This document shows, one piece after another, positions 11,428 to 23,081 of a DNA stretch of 64,000 nucleotides. The notes beneath the pieces were generated by a model, which made no database searches, was not told the origin of the DNA, and saw only the letters and a program-made list of their open reading frames with translations. Source of the DNA: Notospermus geniculatus (lineage: Eukaryota > Nemertea > Pilidiophora > Heteronemertea > Lineidae); assembly GCA_002633025.1 (NCBI GenBank), contig NMRB01000257.1, positions 13,129 through 77,128 on the forward strand. The letters run 5' to 3'. The translations under genes were made by a program, and so were the position numbers. Position 1 is the first letter of the stretch, and every line of letters starts with the position of its first letter.

Positions 11428-14400
11428 TCAGAGCGGTGGGAGGTAATCGTCGTCAAACAGGTCCTCGTTGTCATCGTTATCAGTAGTGTCGATATGTGCG
11501 GCTTCATCATTGACATCGTCAGCTGCCTGGCCATTGTTACCGTAGGAGTGTAACTGGAAGTGGATAAAGACGGAGAGAAGTCTTAGTGACATTTTAATAC
11601 ATCCGTTTTCGTAGCATACCGGAATGCAAGTTGAGCCATGTAGACTACTGGTCTCGGGGGATTAAAACAACAATGGTGCGAACTGGCAATGAGGGGGGGG
11701 GGCATGCCGACAGTACATTTTGTTCAAATGGGCGTCAAAAATGCCGATGAAGAAAAGGAGCGATAGAACACTGGAATGAGCATACCGAGTCAGTTGTAAG
11801 GTACTCACCTGAATTATTCTCTGGTCTGAATCTTTGATTCTGACGACAGCAAAATCGTACGTGCGTACTACATCGACAATGTCATTGGTGGCCGCGAGTG
11901 TAATGGCGTTGGCGTCTTGGTTGCCGGCAACAGTTGCGAGGACCTTGCCTTCGGCCGTTCCGAGAATGTTGATGGTTGTTGTGTATTCGTCGTTTTCGAT
12001 CTGAAATTATGTAACGAATTAACCGACTGAAATTAGGCAGTGAATGAACTTCGAAGGAAGAGGTTTGGCACAGACAGAACGAAGTTGAAGGAAAAACAGA
12101 GTTTGGTGAAAAGTTGAACAGTTTGGGTGGTGAAGGACAATAAGGGTCGTATTTTAGAATGTTTTTTGACCTCTAGTCAAATTGTAAAATCATCGAGAAT
12201 AGATTTAAGGTGGACCGTATTAAGGAAGTTTCTAATATATACGGATGTAAGAATGTCCGGGGAAGAAGAAAGGACAGTTTCATGTGAGAAAGTTGCTCAA
12301 GTAATTGGTGAAGTGGGTCGTTCATAAAGAGGCAAGGGTTTGCTGCAGAATAGCGGATGGTATTAGTTTAGGTTTCTCCTGGCACAAATGGTATGACCAC
12401 AGTTTACTTACAGTGAATGTGGTGTCTCGGGTACTCTGCAACGAGACCATCCCCTGATACACAGTAACTTCCAGATTTTCTGCACGGAGGCGTTTGTTTC
12501 GAAAATTGTCATCTACGTTTGCGGTCATGTCATTCCATATTTTAATGTTGACTTTGTTTGCCCGTGTCGTCTGCGATTTCCAAAAACTTTCGCTTTATCC
12601 CATTATCACTTATGCGTAGTGGTTGGACCTAAAAAAATTACATTGTAATAAAAGGCTTTAATTTGGTGAATATGACCGAGGGTGAGATTTTCGGGGGGGG
12701 GGGAGTTGGTTGAACTGGATGTACTTTAATATTATGCAGTTCAATTGCAAAGTATCACATTGCAGAACCGGTGTAACGTTGATCAGTGTTCTCATATGGT
12801 GTTTTTCCCATTATTGTTTCCCTCTTTACGTATTAAGCGGCGACTAACCGAACAATAACCATTCTATGCGTCTATTGTTGGGGAACACTAGCGCAGAAAC
12901 ATTCTCCGACTTTACACCGGGTGATATACTGCGGTATATTTAAGGAACGGCTCATTAGTAGAGAGCCAAGTAGTTGATGAATGGAAGTGAATAATTTCCA
13001 ATAAATGCACGCATTTGCTAGTGTGAATGGACGTTTGTAGTTACCTGGGTGATTTTTCCCAGAACTGACACTGTCCGATGTTTTCTGACATGTTGCAGCT
13101 GGTCGATCGACATTATGGGGGCATGGTGAAATCGTTCCTCCACTTCTTCGTTGATTGCAAACGGCTTCGTCTCGAACACCTGCAAAAAAGTAGATATTGA
13201 AAATGATGTCTATTCTACCGACTACGAATGCTGCAACCCAACTGCCTGAAAATGTATACCAATGTTTCATGCAGTGGCCAGCGTTTCGGAATGGCCATTA
13301 CAGCTGAAAGGGTAAATGTCGTCCTGGGTATATACAAAGATTACCCAGTATCTCAATCTTCAGTAAAACAATACCCTGGGTGTAGTTTCGGTCGAACATC
13401 AACCCAGCATTGTAGTATGACACCTGGATTCGAGGTTGTCTCGCCGGTGGTCACGTGACCGCCTGAAGAATGTCATGAACAGTTAAACTCAACAAGTATC
13501 CCGGTGAGAGACCGCGAGATTCCACGGGATTTCTAAATAGGACTCATTCCTAGGCACTGATTGCGGAAGCTGGGTGATGTTCGGCTACCGAAACTACACC
13601 CAGGGTATTGTTTTAGTGAAGATTGAGATCCTGGGTAATCTTTGTGTATACCCAGGACGACATTTACCCTTTCAGCGCCATTACAGGTTTGTTATACCTG
13701 CGATACCTACCTCGGTCTTTTTGTCAAGTCTGATTGTGCGTTCTTGCATTATTTTTGTACATTTAGTCATGGTGTAGAAGCAGTTGGGCGTCCAAACCGC
13801 GTTTGCGGTTTCGCCGTTCAAGAACATCGTATAGACAGCGTCGTCTTGCTCTGGCAAGACTTTCAGAATCGCTATTTCTCCTCGTTGTTCTTTGTCGGCA
13901 AGGACCTTCACTTTTACCGTGTTCATTCTGGAAAATGAGGTCACAGGCATGACAGGTGCGAAGTCAGTCACGGGCCAAAAGTAAACGGCAAAAACTTCGG
14001 AAACTCTGGGACATTTAGAGCTTAAAATGGCCGTGAAGTCGGACTTCAAATCATTAGTAGGCCCTAGGCGCAACATAGAAATCTGTCAGACTTGTCATGA
14101 CATGTCCGACTTTAAACGGCCGTGTCGAGGAGGACATGTGGGCCCGTGGGCGACGGCCAAGAATCTTCTCCAATCCATTCCGTGCCCGGTGGCGGGCAGG
14201 GGTAGCCGCATAGAAATTCGCTACCGCTAGCGGAGCCCATCTGCCGATAGTGCTGTACATTTTTCGATGCATTTTAACACCGATAGGCTGTCGAAGCACT
14301 AGTGGAGTTTCTATGCGGCTACCCCTGGTCGGTTGCTGGTGGGAGTCCACTGGGCTTGCCAAGGATTAGGAACGATCCCCTGGCGAGCTGTGTTTGAGCT

Positions 14401-14690
14401 GCTACTTCGAAGAAAATACCTAGTTACTTTCGTCCTATTACCCAAGCGGCGCACCACCAGCTCAGGACAGCCGGCCGCCCGTCATTTTCGCTTTTTTAGC
14501 CCGTTCTGGCGTGCGAGAATCGGTGGAAATGCGGCCGAAGTATAAGCGGGATACCTCATTAGACCTATGACCGAGCTCCAATATTTTGTTGCAGTAGTTT
14601 ACTTACGTGCTAGTAGTGACGGTCGTACTCTTGAAAATTCAATTGCTTCAGCTTAGGTTGTAGCGTCACAGACGGAGTCCTGCGGTGGAA
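11428..14690 (-). CDS. RPA-like ssDNA-binding protein, copy A (frameshifted)
   Basis: Predicted OB-fold protein resembling the DNA-binding domains of replication protein A large subunit, expected to bind single-stranded DNA. There is a 5' UTR exon from about 14690 to 14607. Coding exons are 13926-13711, 13179-13045, 12628-12412, 12000-11809 and 11553-11428, all with GT-AG borders in phase 0. The start codon is at 13926, just after a splice acceptor. Expected length is 293 residues. The OB-like signature is DDTGKVNIKIWNDM in copy B. The C-terminus is acidic (DNDDNEDLFDDDYLPPL). In copy A the third coding exon has 4 extra bases (217 against 213) next to the GKVN motif, which shifts the frame. 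It lies downstream of, and on the same strand as, the truncated Helentron. Helitron-class elements of several animals and plants carry RPA-like genes, but whether this is element-borne or host is inferred. Confidence 0.75.
13304..13676. mobile_element. Long-TIR MITE with 10-bp target duplication
   Basis: Starts ctgaaagggtaaatgtcgtc and ends with its complement. The whole element is a long imperfect hairpin. It is flanked by gccattacag on both sides (13294-13303 and 13677-13686). The homologous position in copy B (about 26345-26355) has one gccattacag and no element. A 9-11 bp duplication is typical of Mutator-like elements, so I infer that class. Confidence 0.8.
14197..14327. mobile_element. 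131-bp MITE, caggggtagccgcatagaaa ends
   Basis: Inverted ends caggggtagccgcatagaaa and tttctatgcggctacccctg, about 20 bp with no mismatch, around a short unique loop. It lies in the first intron of RPA-like copy A. Confidence 0.75.
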
Positions 14691-14715
14691 GTGGCTTAGT
14701 GGGTTGGGACGTTGG

Positions 14716-14723
14716 CTTTTATA
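14716..14723 (-). promoter_or_regulatory. TATA box of RPA-like gene
   Basis: TATAAAAG on the minus strand lies about 110 bp upstream of a strong donor (GTAAGT at 14606-14601). The non-coding first exon therefore probably starts near 14690. The next acceptor on this strand that opens the coding frame is at 13927, one base before its ATG. Confidence 0.5.
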
Positions 14724-15606
14724 GACCTTTGGCACATTGTTACATAAACGTTTTGAATGGTGAAATAATAAAATCCTTGGCAACAAAGAATTGATCCGAA
14801 TGGTTTGATAAGAGGTACGATCGGTAAGGAAATATAATTTACCCAGGTCTCTGGGACAGACACGGTAATGTGAACGTACTGAATAAAAAAACACAATTGT
14901 TTACCAATTGATCGATGACAAAAACCTTCAACTATCTGTTGTGCACGTTCGTGGAAAGTGAACCAGCTGACTATAACTTGATTAGGTAACAAGGTGGATT
15001 GTTGGAAGTGTGTTCCAGAATGTTTAGTCAGTTTCACACTTCTATGATGTTGTATTTGATCATGATCACTAAACCAGACACAGCTGGTAACGCGTCTGCG
15101 TGTACAGGTGAACTTGTTTGAACTCGGACCTTGGTGACTGTGGTTTTGTGATTGAACCTGGGGATTGAACCAAGTCTGAGTATGGTTGGTTTATTGTGGA
15201 GAAGTTTTCAGCCAATTACCGTACGTCATTTACACTAGAGGCAGAAATCTACATACGATTCGATTGAATCCGAGTGTGGTTCAAAACTGATCTGGACCCA
15301 TGTTCCCGAAGCTGTAGTTAGCCGTCATATATTCGTCCATCGAAATTTACAGGGGCGGCTGGGGGGGGGGGGAGCTGGGGGTTGAAACCGCCCTCGGCCG
15401 ACAAAGATAATTTTGTCATCGCTAAATATCAAACATCTCATATGTGGCTAGATGCGTTATGTATGGTTTTAAGGCTATTTAATTATCCAAACAGACTCGG
15501 CAGTGATTTGGGGCGCTTTCCCGGATGGCCGCCATCGACTTTGTCTGTGATCATTAACCGGGCTATCTTACAAACCGTACTCGCCTCACGTTTACCGTAC
15601 GTCTAA

Positions 15607-15873
15607 GGCTTCCGTTACATAGAAGTATATGGTATACGAAAACACCGATTAACAAAGGCTTCCCGAGGATTCACGACCGTGAAGCCATTGTTAATCGGCG
15701 TTTTCGTATACCGTATACTTCAATGTAAAGGAAGCCTAAGACTTCCTTTACATTGAAGTACATGTATACGGTATACGAAAACGCCTGTTAACAAAGGCTT
15801 CCCCAGGATTCACGACCGTGAAGCCATTGTCAACTGCCGTTTTCGTACACCGTATTCTTCTATGTAAGGGAAG
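15607..15873. repeat. Two tandem hairpin units
   Basis: Units of about 132 bp (15607-15738 and 15740-15873) each have arms such as gaagtatatggtatacgaaa and a centre cacgaccgtga. The homologous locus at about 51690-51812 has only one unit. Tandem gain or loss of a whole hairpin is seen directly. Confidence 0.7.
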
Positions 15874-16024
15874 CTTAAAGCTAAGTTTAGCTGACACGCG
15901 GAATGCGGATTGCGGAACGCGGAAGCGGAAAATGCAATGCATTTCGCATACAATATATCGCTTCCGCCAGGGATTCCGCGGCCCTATACCGCATTCCGGA
16001 TGTCTGGTAAACGCAGCTTTACCC
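15874..16024. mobile_element. Foldback MITE, gcggaatgcgg type
   Basis: Imperfect inverted ends aaagctaagtttagctgaca and tgtctggtaaacgcagcttt, with inner cgcggaatgcgg / ccgcattccgg and cggaagcgg / cgcttccg. The homologous copy lies at about 51813-51963. Confidence 0.5.
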
Positions 16025-16596
16025 ATGAACTGCGGCCGGCTAGTGTATAGGCCTTCATTTAGCGTCTGTGCACACGTAACAACTCCTCACAAGATGATGA
16101 CGTAAAAGTGAATATTCAGCAAACCGTTCAATTGCGAAAGACCCATACTGATCGCACGGCAGTCAAGGGAAACTGCCCTTTTGACACGGATTTGATTCAC
16201 AACTTAGCTAATCGACAGTCGTTTTGTAAACAGAAGGATGATGTTTGTAAACATTGTAAACATTGCCCTCACAGCCAATCAGAGTGCACGAAATGAGTGT
16301 TTGTAAATAAAGATTCGTCCCCTTTGGCATGCCAATTTTTTGGCTGACACATTGCTTTAAAAGCTTAATAAAAGATGATCCAGAAAGAAACATACAAAAT
16401 TTTACACGTCGTATGCATGATGAATCTTTCTAAAACTGATAACAAAGAATAGCGATCACCTTTAATGAGGGTTTTGATAAAAGTATGTGCTTTTGCAAAC
16501 CGTTTTTCTCCAACGTATAGTGAACTCGCCACGGATAATGTTTTGTTTAACCGTTTGTGTACACGTCACTAGACCGGAACATTTGATGACCTAAAT

Positions 16597-16628
16597 CTTG
16601 GAGGAATTATACTGACGATTCCTCCAAG
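16597..16628. mobile_element. Shortened copy of the 51-bp hairpin
   Basis: CTTGGAGGAATTATACTGAC followed by gattcctccaag: one complete arm plus a shortened second arm of the element at 2671-2721. Its duplicate is at 54157-54188. Confidence 0.6.
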
Positions 16629-17023
16629 CCTAAATGTAGTCAGTTGCCTAAATGTGCGGGTGCGAAAGTTCTCTATTTTCCCTGTTTTAACGACATCGTT
16701 AACCTAACGATGGCCTCGGGAACATGGCTCCAGGACTGGTGTGAAGGGGAAGAATGTCGTAGGAAAAACTGTCCTGGGAACAAAATACATGTATTCTATT
16801 CTGGCATTTTCATATCTGGCGATTGGTTTTTATACGCATGCGGCTTATTCCATTATTGAACAATAGAAGTGGACACTTTTTACAGGGGGACACTTTTTAC
16901 TGCTACACCGGGATGTCGGTTTCATTTCAATTGACAGTATTGATAGGTGTTCAGATAGTGGGCTTTAAGCTAAGGCATAAAGAAATCAATCATAAAGGTT
17001 GAAGTTAAAAATTTAGCATCCTA

Positions 17024-17655
17024 CTAAAATTTGACAAGAGTTTGTTTGTTTGTGTGTTTGTTCGCGATTTTCTCCGAGACTAATGAACGGATCGCCTCTA
17101 AGCTTGCTATTCAAATGCAGACGGGCCTGGGAAGTGTCCTTACGAAGCCCGAATTTTGATATCACTTATAGTTTTCGAAATATTAAGATATTAATGAAAA
17201 TAACAATGCTGGTCAGGCCTATTGACGTCATGACGTCACCGAGATTGCCGTCGCGTCATCCGTGACGTCGGCAACGTCATGTGCGGCGGAATGACGTCAT
17301 TACGCCACTCGAACGGGGATGACGTCATTAGGGATGTTCAGATTACCATGATTACGTTCCGAGTCTCGACTCCCACTCCAGAGGATTCCTTTTTGGGAAC
17401 TACGTCATCAAATACAACGGGGTTTTCCAAAGAAATGGTGTTTACTCATTCTAGGAGAACGAACAGAACCCGCCTGGGTGGTAAATTTATCTCCTGGGTT
17501 TATATATTCTCCGACTTGAAAAATCCTAAATTTAGCACCTCGGAATCGGAACGGGAGTGGGGGTCGGACCAGATCTTAACTTCACTATTACCTGCACCAA
17601 GCGCTCCTAATGACGCATGAATTTAGAAGTTCCGCCACTAAACGGGTATTGCCTA
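17024..17655. mobile_element. Insertion present only in duplicate A2
   Basis: The duplicate B2 runs straight from about 54577 to 54580 across this position, so about 630 bp were inserted here or lost there. The interior includes ttcgcgattttctccgagac, a dispersed-repeat-like motif, and four tgacgtca palindromes at 17222-17330. No terminal repeats were recognised. Confidence 0.55.
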
Positions 17656-17833
17656 GTTTTATAAATGTGGAAAATATCCGTTTAAACGTCAAAAGATTTA
17701 CATTCTGAGTTTTTCATATGATTCTGCTGGTTCACTGCAAAGTTTGTTGAATTCCGACTAGCTGCTCGTATGATACAAAAGGACTTCAAAGGATTTCAAC
17801 CGTTTGCACAACCAGTGACAGCTATTGAGGAAA

Positions 17834-18989
17834 TTAGGTACGGTCCCCATTCACGAAATTTGTTGTTGTCACATGTACAACATCATGGTCTGAAAAGTAA
17901 CAGTCTTTGACAGAGACAGTTAATTTGGAGTTTGGTATATTGGTGTACAGATGATCAAGAAGTGATCCATAGTCGGTTGTTGTTGTGCTAACTGCCTGTA
18001 AAAGGTTGCACTTATCTAAATACGATATTAATATGTTTGAAGGATTCTTTTGTATGTCGACATTGAAATCACCACAGAGAATGGTTGGATATGATAGGTC
18101 CACAGTTTGTAGGCAAGTGTGGAGGTTTTCAACAAACTGAGGGAGTGGAACAAGAGCAGATCTGTAGGCTGTTATGACATTAACTGGGGACCCCGACGTT
18201 TGAATGATACATGGTAGAATTTCTATGTGCGGTGGTAGATTTGGAACCTTTTGGGGTGAGAAAGATGATTTGGCACTTAACATGATGCCTCCTTTTGACA
18301 GCTGACAAGAGAGAGGACGTTCATGGCGTATAACATGATGGTCATCATGGATCAGGTCGTTTGTGTTGAGGGTTTGATTTGGTGTGAGGAAAGTTTCTGT
18401 GAAACAGCAGATGTCAGCATTTCTGATGGTTGCATCATTCTTGAGGTCGGCAAGGTGTTTTCTGTACGATCTTACATTGAGGGAGATCAGAGTCAAGAGC
18501 GAATCACCTTTTGTCTTGTCAGAAACAGTCTCTACAGTTGATGGCAATTGTTGTTTACCAAGGCGCTGGAGTTCTTTCATAACTTGAGGGCTAACCCTTA
18601 TTGATAATGCATCGAATCCAAGCAAGTACAGACCATCGAGAGTTTTAACTCGACTAAATGCCACGTATGCTTGACCTGGCATAAACTTTCCACGTCCTTT
18701 CTTTTCCATGCCCACAACTATTCTGTCCATTGTTTTCCCCTGCACTTTATGTATAGTACATGCCCAGCATAGTGTCAATGGAAACTGTACTCTTGTCATT
18801 TGGATGTGTGGTCTTTGTTTATTAATTGGGAATGAAGCTTCTGCTTTGTTTATTGGTACTGCATGTGGGAACTGGACTTTATATGGACTAGCTGCTTTGG
18901 CCTTCTGGCCAACCTTGGGATTATCAAATTGAACCATGATTGTTTGCATATTTGTTTCACTAGTGTTAGTCCAGATTAGGCCCGCGACA
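17834..18989 (-). pseudogene. Helentron 3' fragment: helicase C-term plus endonuclease
   Basis: Open frame almost identical to the last 385 codons of the Helentron at 54756-57728. It contains the PIF1-like helicase motif VAFSRVKTLDGLYLLGF and a complete apurinic-like endonuclease domain with SLNVRS, CFTET, GDFNVD and SDHDVV. It is cut at its 5' side by the N at 18990, after which unrelated sequence follows. It may be a truncated copy or the other haplotype of the full element broken by an assembly join. Confidence 0.85.
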
Positions 18990-18990
18990 N

Positions 18991-19688
18991 TAAGGGTTGT
19001 TGCAACCATGTGGTTGGTTACAAACAACCCAACAGTTGGGTTGAACGATCCAACAATTGGGGTTGATAAAGAACTCAACTGTCGGGTTGATACAAAGAAT
19101 CCATAAGTTCATATCAAAATGAACGTCATCTCATCTGTCTCCAGAGAAGAGCACAAAATATCATCCAGAATGTTTGACTGGGGACAGTCGAAATGAACCT
19201 CGTTTCAACTGAACACATTTCAGTCTCAAATAGAGACCACTGTTAACTCATATCGAGACGGCCGTCATCTCAGCTGGCAGATTTGACTTGAGGCAGTCCT
19301 ATTTCAACATGAAAGATAAGTTATTCGTAGGCTACTGAGATTCAAAGATCTCAACTTTAGGTACAAAAGTAACTTCTTTTACGGACAAGCGTTCAAGACA
19401 TTTTTATCTCAAGCTGAGATGAATATTTTTCTGTGTGTGGGGAATTCGGTCTCAGATCGGTCTAGATGTGAACGCGGCTTAAGCTTACTTTACTGAACAC
19501 CCATATGACCACCTACTTGGCAAAATAAAGAGCTGCAACGCAAGACTCACTCATTGGTCAGTTATGTTGAATAGAATCAATAAATTCTTTGTATGTCTAT
19601 ATTTTGGGCTAGGCCTAAACCTACATCATGAATATCTGAAGTAACATTAGATAAGAAGAACGAATCTAGAGTATATCCGAAAGCATAT
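18991..19688. other. Non-coding, short palindromic repeats
   Basis: Starts after N with several caacagttgggttg / caactgtcgggttg variants (about 19000-19095). No gene seen. At 19492-19550 and about 20812-20875 the words ttactttactgaac and ggcaaaataaagagctg recur as a direct repeat that flanks the foldback below. Confidence 0.4.
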
Positions 19689-20158
19689 ACTCTCTTTTAC
19701 ACATTAAGAGGTCAGTCCTGAAAACTACCCACGGTGTACATGAATTATGATTGACAGGTGATGTGGATAAATTCCGTTCTTCTATTGGCCATGACTGTGG
19801 TAGGAACTTTCTGAGGTGTGAAGTGTACATCTTAGTGCCATTTTCAGGCTCAGTTTCCTGGTTCACGGGGGAACGATCATAACATGAAATGATTGTCTGG
19901 TATTAGGAAAACGAACCTGAAAATGACATGCATTTGGGTTTCAAAAAACATCAACAACCCCTCGTAACAGTGTATGGTCTGTTGGCTTTGGATTTGTGAG
20001 GGGAATCGCATTTCTGCACACCTCAAAAAGTTAAGAGCACTCCTACCACAGTCGTGGCCAATAGGAGATCGGAATTTACCCACATGACCTGTCAAACATA
20101 ATTCATCTACACCATCGGCCGTTTTCCAGGACTGACCTCTTAATGTGTAAAAGAGAGT
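19689..20158. mobile_element. Foldback element, 470 bp
   Basis: The ends actctcttttacacattaag and its complement are exact, and complementarity continues for roughly 200 bp (cctcaaaaagtt / actttctgaggt, ggccatgactgtggtagg and complement). A wider inverted pair, agaagaacgaatctagagta (19652) and tactctagattcgttcttct (20789), encloses it, which suggests nesting. Confidence 0.65.
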
Positions 20159-22825
20159 AATGAGGACCCTAGCTCACTGCCTCAATAGGTGTCACCAGTG
20201 GTTAAATCTATTTAAATGAAACTGGCAACTCGGTCCTGATCAATTTCCCACACAAAAGCCGTCCATTGTATAGGACCGAGTTTCGGTGTGCTGCCCTCTA
20301 TCGTAGATAGGATGCCCATTGTTCGCTAGTCATTGGATTGGACCGTAGTGACTCCTATTGGTCAACGTGACTGACAGCTCCTGTAATATGCCTGAAGACG
20401 GCATTGCCCAGTTGCCGAGAACTCCCTGTATTTACTGTATTTACTGTACTGTAACTCAGAGAGCTGGTGACATTCGGAAAACCTCGCTTTATCACGAGAT
20501 TCATGCGCTGACGATTTGGAGAACTTGCAAAGATCAATCTGTAATCAAGGGTCATCGACGATTTGAGACGACTGTGAATGACCCAAGAATCAGATCGATC
20601 AGCTCCGTGAAAGGACGCACAGCCTATATCTGTGTTTACTTGTGACAGACCTATAGACGGCTGGGCAATCTTTACCTAAACCTTGAAAAGGTTGTCGGTG
20701 TCGGAGAAGTAAAATAAAGGCTTTTAGTCTTCTATCCACTGCGATTAGATCAGCCGTCTTTCCAGAAACATTTCTGGGGGAGGCAAATACTCTAGATTCG
20801 TTCTTCTAAGGTTACTTTACTGAACCGCCTACCCTATTGAATATGCATGGCAAAATAAAGAGCTGTTCAGTGTGACTGACAGGCTAGGAGGGAAAGGGCT
20901 ATTGAAGACTCGATCAAATTCATTATCGAGCTGCACTGATCATTTCCGGATGTCCATTAGGTACCAGTTGTGTTAAGACTCTTGACTGCTTGGGCTGGAT
21001 GTCTCTTGCCCAACGCAGAAGAGAAAAGAAACAAGCCTGGTGGCGACAGGGGTTCGCTATGTCGAATAAGCATGGTTGGGCAGAAGGGAGAACTCACTGC
21101 ACACGAATCTCACGCCAGGGAAAAAGCTTGGCTGAACACGTGAACGCAGGGATGGCTGCCTACACGTAGGCCTACGAAAAATCGACGCGACCACGCAATT
21201 CCTAGCGTTCGCGATGAAACAACAGAAAGGTAAAAGAAAAAAGAAAAAAAAATAATGAGTCAAGGCAAAGAAAATATACACGCCCCGCGTATCGAACCCG
21301 GGACCTTCCGCTCGATGAGCCGGCTGCTTGCCACTCGGCCACGGCGACTATGCATTCCGCGCGGCGCTGATATGCATGAATGTATTGTTTGGATATGTCA
21401 GGCGGCGCTGGCAATTTCCTGTGTTCAAATTTCGGCAAAAGATGCGCAATACTTTCTAGATCAAGCATACCGAGTTCAATCAAACAGTGGGAAGCATTAC
21501 CTATTGAAATAAAATCCAAGTATTCCAGGAACTCTTTCAAATACAAGAAAAGGACATCGGAGCGATGTCAATGGTTTCCGATGGTGTACAGGAAATGAAG
21601 ACGTCACACTGGTATTGTTGATGACGAGATGTTCTTCTAGGTGGCCTACATGTGGATATGTAGGCATGGCAAGAAACATGCCAGGATTGTTGGCTCGTGC
21701 GTGTTACGTGGGCGAGATATAAATACATGGGGAATGTATAGCGTGTTCATTAAACGACCCGGGCCTTCTTTCGGCTGGTAGTAGATAAGTGCCCATGTGC
21801 CGGCTAACTAGTTCCCACCGTGGATACGCGGCCGACTTCTGGACGGGCCGCCTATGCCGCTAGCACCAGCTGCCTCATCGTTCTCCAGCTGGCTGGAATA
21901 TAGTGTGCGTACATTTGACACAGCAAATCTCGAATAAAAGTCACTAAAGTCGATTCATATGGAACAATATAAACTTGTCGAACGTGGAAGTGCAAGATCT
22001 GAGACGAATAAATGCTGTAGATGATCAGAATAAGTATTTTGTTGGCCGAACGTTAGGCTTACAGGCATGGGAAATGGATTAGGCCCACAGTTTCTCATTC
22101 CTCACACTGTCAACCAATCAGGGGACGCCCTTGGTTCACATGCATCTGTTGACCAATCAGATAAGTAGGTCGACGAAAAACGTTTTGTGTACGTGCCCAT
22201 GAAGTAGGCTACTTCAATGGGGTACCCGCATGACTGCAGATGGCGCCGTCAGTATAAGACCCGAATGACGTACTGACGTCACTTTTTTCGCTGTTGACGT
22301 CATGTCGTCGAAGCATGTGTACATTTTTCTACACAATTTTCCGTGGAAATTGCCCCAAAAGACGTTGTCAGTACTGGCATCCTGTGGCGTTTCTGACAAA
22401 ACAAAGCAGTGATATATGGAGAACTTTGAACAAACAGGACAGTGTAATGTAATCGAAACTGAACCAAAGAGAGTTGTTTATTTTGGGGCAAGAAGTAAAT
22501 TCCATTTGGCATGCAGGTGAAGTACGATCCTCGGCCGAGAAAGTAAGGACCCGAGGATGGCACAACCTCGTTCCCAGGGGTCGTTCGCTTTCTGACAATA
22601 TGAGGGGGCGCGTCACTAGCCCCAGGCATCAGCTTTGGATTTAACGCACGTGATTGGTTGACGGGAAACCGTCAAATATATCCAAGAATATACCCGAAGA
22701 AGTTTTCGAAATATTCTGGAACAAACCAGAAGGTTATCTATATCCAGGTTTGATGATGTTGTGAAAAGAATTTTAAAAAGCACTGGTTAGTATTTCAAAT
22801 TGAATATTTGACTCGTGCTGTCACC
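20159..22825. other. Mostly non-coding region
   Basis: Apart from the SINE at 21240-21360 and the inverted words noted nearby, I see no supported gene. Candidate frames are short and lack domain signals. The stretch 21760-22800 contains no repeat I recognise. Confidence 0.4.
21230..21357 (-). mobile_element. tRNA-derived SINE
   Basis: On the minus strand from 21357: gtcgccgtggccgagtggc (A box TGGCCGAGTGG), then cccgggttcgatacgcgggg (B box GGTTCGATACG). The spacing and sequence resemble type II (Leu/Ser-like) tRNA. A T-rich tail follows at 21230-21256. It lacks a proper acceptor-stem partner, so I call it a SINE head, not a functional tRNA. Confidence 0.6.
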
Positions 22826-23047
22826 TATAGAGCTTGTGCAGCGGCTCATTATGACGTCACGTTTGACCTGCAGTCCGCCATGCTGCCGGTCAACGACAAA
22901 GTGCGCCACGTGCAAATCACGTCATGGTTGAAGACGCAACACTCCACTTGCGCTGACGACAAACTGCACCACGTGGGTCGCCGACGTCATTTTGACCGGC
23001 AGCATGGCGGATTTTTCAGTGATGACGTCATCTGCACAAGCTGTATA
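22826..23047. mobile_element. MITE with tgacgtca and cacgtg motifs
   Basis: Inverted ends tatagagcttgtgcag and ctgcacaagctgtata, with inner inverted segments tccgccatgctgccggtca / tgaccggcagcatggcgga and two tgacgtca sites. A relative of 4844-5056 by design. Confidence 0.65.
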
Positions 23048-23081
23048 CTTAGTCCAAGATTCCTGGATAGCAACCGAAGCC

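Larger units (their letters stand above)
11021..14000. repeat. Segmental duplicate A of 24115-26521
   Basis: The two segments are colinear and nearly identical by eye, including all RPA-like exons and introns. Copy A carries an extra 373-bp MITE (13304-13676) and small indels. The N bases at 11020 and 26522 coincide with ends of the homology, so unmerged haplotypes or assembly duplication are possible. Confidence 0.8.
14789..18989. repeat. Segmental duplicate A2 of 50515-55911
   Basis: Colinear with 50515-55911: the same hairpins, the 62-codon and 71-codon shadow frames and the Helentron 3' end appear in the same order. Copy A2 has an extra insertion at about 17024-17655 and a doubled hairpin at 15607-15873. 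It lacks the 1.62-kb foldback element of the other copy. The right end coincides with N at 18990. Confidence 0.8.

Noticed and set aside
18323-18587. Plus-strand frames over the endonuclease region
   Set aside because: They are antisense shadows of the Helentron endonuclease and are repeated identically at 55245-55509.
21289-21357. Functional tRNA gene (Leu/Ser-like)
   Set aside because: A and B boxes are good but there is no convincing acceptor-stem pairing, and a T-rich SINE tail follows.
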